Shown here: positions 59,892 to 64,000 of the stretch, in pieces
Layout: every line of letters begins with the position of its first letter
Numbering within the stretch: position 1 is the first letter of the stretch
NCBI RefSeq assembly: GCF_010389155.1
Contig: NC_057767.1
Location: 21,835,723 to 21,899,722, forward strand
Length of the DNA stretch: 64,000 nucleotides
Source: Erigeron canadensis
Lineage: Eukaryota; Streptophyta; Magnoliopsida; Asterales; Asteraceae
Direction: 5' to 3'
Made by a program: the position numbers and the translations under genes
The notes under the pieces: generated by a model
The model's database searches: none
Seen by the model: the letters and a program-made list of their open reading frames with translations, nothing else
Told to the model about the DNA's origin: nothing

Positions 59892-61145
59892 AAGAGTAAG
59901 AATCCTAGCATTTTAAAGCCCTCTTCAAAATTAAACCTATTTTAAAACATTGCCACCTAGGATTACATCATATGTGTCATCTCCATAATTTTTTACAATA
60001 TTTATCTTATTTATATATGTTAAAAAAGAATTTAAATATTAAAATAATCTCCATAAATTTTTACAATATTTATCTTATTTATATATGTTAAAAAAGAATT
60101 TAAATATTAAAATAAAGACTAACTAGCTAATTAACCCGGATTCAACCCGAGCATATTAATAATAGTTTTTTAAAAACGTATGATCATCCTGCTGAAGTTG
60201 CGACGAAATGGATTGAGTCTATTCTGAAATATCTATGTGATTATTTACTACAACATTTTTTAGTTTTGATAAACAAATGCATATAACTACCTTTAAGCTT
60301 TTGTATATCAAATATATTTGATGTACTTAGACAACAAACATTAATATATTTGATGATAATTTTTTTAACTTAAACTTCTTAAATCAAGCTATTTTTTTTC
60401 TATATAAGATACCTAGCATGTAAAAAAAACAATATGTAGTTATATATTTTAAACTTCAAAAAATTCTTTTTACTTGGAAATAAATAGAAAAATGTCTATA
60501 TTTATTAAAGTTTCATCAAGACTTAAATGTAAATTATAAAGTTATATGAAAAATTAATAAAATAATTAAGATAGTGTTAAGATGGATAAATTTTTTAAAA
60601 AACTAAAATGTTGCTAAAATTATAATTTTAAATATGATGTCATAATTTCTAAAAACATTTTAAGAAAGATTATGAGTTTGACACATAGGAAATTTTATAC
60701 AAAAATCTTCTAGAAACAATTCTCTTTTATTTATATAAGAGATATACAAAATTAAAAATATAATAGTTTAACTTTGGATATACGTAGGATTCCCTACAAG
60801 TACATTAAACTAAATAAAAACTTTATATACACATAATTATAAGAAAAAATAACAAAATCAAATCCCATATCAAAATTAAAGCACGTACATTAACAAAAAT
60901 AACATAATCAAATCTCATATCAAAACTAAAACAGGTATAAACTTAACATATATTTTCAAATTTTGAAAGTATTTATTTATCAAAAATTTGTGATTTTATC
61001 CTTTTTCCTTTTCCAAGTAATTTTCTTATTTGATGGGTGAGAAACCATTTTCTTTTTATGTTTTATACGGGTTTTTAATATTAAAAATATTTACTTTTTT
61101 TTCAACTTTTTTACCATGCGCACATCGTGCGGATAAAAGACCTAG
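59892..61145 (+). mobile_element. Helitron, second copy in tandem, carrying a nested Helitron
   Basis: The 5' region matches the neighbour (AGAATCCTAGCATTTTAAAGCC). The 3' end is GCACATCGTGC, then GGATAAAAGACCTAG at 61145, followed by T. It includes a 67-bp direct repeat (about 59980 and 60047) and is interrupted by 60123-60742. Confidence 0.6.
60123..60742 (-). mobile_element. Helitron nested in another, 620 bp
   Basis: On the minus strand it starts TCTCTTATATAAATAAAAG at 60742 and ends CGGGTTGAATCCGGGTTAAT, then TAGCTAG at 60123, followed by T. The 3' end is the same as that of 50511. Confidence 0.75.
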
Positions 61146-63290
61146 TATATATATATATATATTTGACAACAATTTTTACAATAAAAATATATTAAAAATT
61201 TAGCCCTTGTTCTTTTTTTACATAACATACTTAATAATTAAGAGCATAATTCATTCATTCAATTAAGTTTCATTTTTTGACGTAATGAACAAAAATATCT
61301 GTCAATTACTTATTTTTTACTTAATGTATATATACATTATTTATGCATTGATCTAGTCAGTTAATGCATTCAGTACTTAATAACTGGAAAAAAAAAGCTC
61401 TTAACCTCTTTCATATAACTTTTATCTATTTTTATATATATAATAAAACAAAAATATTTATCGGTAAATTTAAGAAACATGTATTTTTAACAAAATCATA
61501 ATAGACACTCATTGAGTAACATATATTACATTTTCTTTCTTAAATCTTAATTATGTGTTTGGTATCCAATTCTTGCAAATAGTTACAAATAAAATATTGA
61601 TTAATAGAATATATGTATTATACGACAGGGTAATCTTTTATTTACAATATCCGATAAATATTCATTATCTTTAAATCTTTTATTATACGAAAGCACAGTT
61701 GCTCTAATAACTTATCGACCAATTATTGCTCTCGATTTCTTAATATTGACTTTTGTTTTCAATTTTGATTTTAATTTACACTTTTTTGTTTTTCATCACA
61801 AATTTACACTTTTTACCCAATAATTTCGATATAATAAATAATAATAATATCTAATATATATCCGATAGAATAATAGCTAATATTTATCCAATAAAATAAT
61901 AACTAATATATATCCAATAATATGTTCTATCATATATATATATAATAAATTAAATTTAATGTAAATATATCAAGATCTTAATAGTAGTTGACTAATTGTA
62001 ATACTTTAATATTAATAGAGACAATTGAACTTATGATTTATTAACCAATTATATCGCTCAGTTTCATGAAATTGACTCTCAATGATGTCATGTCACCATT
62101 TAGTTTTTTACATAATTTTATTTAATTAACAAAAAAACAAATAACTAAAATAATTATTTTACAATTTTTTTTTTTAGAAATGAATAATATTTGAATCTTA
62201 ATAAATTATAATTAAGATAGTGTTTGCAAAACAATTCATAAATAAATTAATGAAAATAATGGATATTATTTCGCGTGTATTTCGTTTTTCTAAACATTCT
62301 ATTGTTTGTGTGATTTTTTTTTTAAACAGCTATAATCAAAATATTTAATAATATTATTTGACTAATTTATTAATCTGTTTATTATTTTTTTAATGACGTC
62401 ATTTGCATTTCAAACAAGTTAGGTGAAGACCCAAATATCACTTTGTGATTAATGACGTCATTTGTATTTACATTATCGTAAAAATGTAATGAGACGTGTA
62501 AGACTTTTCATTCTGTTAGTAATGTGCATAATTTAAAATGAGAGTGAAAGGTCGAAAAATTGAAAACGTCATAGTAGTAATCTTATGACCGCTTTTTAGA
62601 GTTAATGGCTTGTTGTTTGTTCTCATAATTTTTTTTTTTTCAAGTTCATTAGCAATAAAGGACCTTAAATTAAGAATTTTTTGCATCCTTGCCCAAATTT
62701 AACGGATTCGTTAGTGCGAGTCGTGTTATCTTCATGCAAATTTGGTCACTGCACGTGAGGGCCGCGTGGGCACTTGACAACACTTGCTAATGAATTCATT
62801 AATTTTGGATAGTATGCATAAAATTTTTGATATAGGGAGCCCCTTGAAGGTCTTCTAATCAATTTTTGTTAAAATCCAAACTTATTTTGTTAAATTTATC
62901 TTGAAAATCAGTGTTTTTAGCTTTTAAAGATCATCAAAATTTCATATTTTATAGATTCTGGGTAAGGATTAAAAACCTCTTTTAATCTTCTTTTTAGTTT
63001 TCAGCTTTTTTTTTCAAAATACACTCATGATAATAGTCAAGTTTGACACTTTTTCGTCCAAAGTATTTGTTATCACCCGCTATGATTCTTTTCAAAATTT
63101 TGTTGCTTTTGTTAACAAAATCTTAATTCAAAAATTCTTTTACACTTTTTGCAAATTTGTGAGTTTGAGTCTCTTTTGGAGATTACAACTTTACAATTGT
63201 TTTCCTACTATTTCAGTGAGTTGAAAAGTATAATCTGATGTTAAAAACAATTTTCAGATCAAAATAAATGATTAGGGTTTTTCTGAAAAT
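61146..63290. other. AT-rich intergenic DNA
   Basis: No gene seen. The TA run at 61146-61160 follows the Helitron. Stretches with AATTATTG and AATGACGTCATTTG words (62395 and 62450) and a GCACGTGAGGGCCGCGTGG block (62755) stand out but give no annotation. Confidence 0.45.
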
Positions 63291-64000
63291 CTTTTCGGGA
63301 AGAACACCTCGCATTGCGACCTCGTAATTTCAACCTCTTACTTTTCACGACCTCGTACAACTCATCTGGCGACTTCGTAAAGCTTGCGTGACCTAAGTTC
63401 TTGTGACCTTGCATAACACATTTATGTATTTAACCTAGTAGAGCTCATGTTACCTTGTACAATACGTGTGACCCCGTGTAGTTCATCTGACCTCGCATTA
63501 TTCGTGTGACCTCATATTCATTTGAGACCTCAAAATGTCGGACTGATAAACTTTGGTCAAGTCAAACTTATATGCTTTTGGGTCAAACTAAGTCAACACT
63601 TGAGTGCTTTAACGAAGTAAAATTAATCATATAACACTAATGGTTAAAGCATTTACAATAAATCAAGCTAAGACTAGTTCATTTGTATGTATATATACCT
63701 AGGTGCTAGGCTGAAGTATTTAAGCATTCTATTATAGTAATTCAAGCTATTGGGTGAGTTTCGTAACCCTTTTTATGTGTTTTCATGGGGTAAAAAGATA
63801 CTAAACTGCTTTCATGTGCCGTAAATGTTATTCTATTATGGCTATCTTATCTTAATATATGTTACAAAACAGTTGAACTAATGACTTATTGACCAATCAA
63901 AGCGCATCTTTTTAATTGACTTTTAGTTATGTCATCATTTAGTTTATTTATAGATTAAAATTTTTAATAATCATTATCCAAATATATTATTATATTAGTT
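63291..64000 (+). repeat. LTR-like sequence with GACCTCG motif array
   Basis: About ten degenerate copies of GACCTCGTA (63318-63535). After the array TTGGTCAAGTCAAACTTATA and GGGTCAAACTAAGTCAAC resemble long gypsy LTRs of this window, and GTGAGTTTCGTAACCC (63755) is a word seen in such LTRs. LTR ends are not in view. Confidence 0.45.

Noticed and set aside
63027..63224. 65-codon frame rich in Phe and Val
   Set aside because: No domain, in AT-rich sequence leading into an LTR-like region.

Overview
This window is nuclear DNA from a flowering plant, most likely a eudicot. It is AT-rich and crowded with transposable elements, and it carries intron-containing genes of plant-only types (a CYP78A-type P450 and LAC14/15-like laccases). 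Several repeats resemble families common in asterids, but that placement is weak inference. No bacterial, organellar or CRISPR features are seen.

Layout. (1) 1-10,955: the 3' part of an Athila-type Ty3/gypsy retrotransposon on the + strand. It holds the pol region (stop codon inside RT, RNase H aspartate changed to Asn), an extra env-position ORF with two stops, a long untranslated stretch and a 1,665-bp 3' LTR. (2) 10,956-17,468: a second Ty3/gypsy-type element with no coding capacity, having an LTR piece, PBS, about 3.9 kb of non-coding interior, a PPT and a truncated 3' LTR. The Athila element sits inside its 5' LTR. (3) 17,469-20,954: a 5'-truncated, frameshifted Ty1/copia relic with an intact 3' LTR. 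(4) 20,955-38,480: no genes; tandem repeats, a tRNA-derived SINE, a Mutator-like long-TIR element, several small Helitrons, a 2.8-kb solo LTR with its target-site duplication and a foldback MITE in a (TA)n tract. (5) 38,544-40,906: an apparently intact two-exon CYP78A-like cytochrome P450. (6) 41,346-42,760: a LINE 3' end with TSD, a SINE and a MITE. (7) 43,210-45,720 (-): a complete six-exon laccase gene. (8) 50,795-53,773 (-): a second laccase copy holding only exons 3-6; exons 1-2 are not in the window. (9) 53,800-64,000: SINEs, Helitrons (one nested in another), a (TA)n-flanked element and an LTR-like stretch with a short-motif array.

The genes do not form a pathway. The P450 (probably a growth or organ-size regulator) and the laccases (secreted phenol oxidases) are simply neighbours. 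The two laccases look like an old tandem duplication, since exons 3 and 4 have identical lengths (245 and 129 bp) in both.

The most unusual signal is non-coding. Four retrotransposon regions each carry an array of one short motif, different in each. The Athila element has 17 copies of the palindrome CACTGCG(A/C)CGCAGTG, mostly in alternating A/C pairs, placed just upstream of the LTR TATA box and again upstream of the env-position ORF. The non-coding element has six GTAAC-TCCC-GTTA motifs at about 20-22 bp intervals. The solo LTR has nine CAAGATCGTTT motifs about 25 bp apart. The far right end has about ten GACCTCG motifs, many 19 bp apart.
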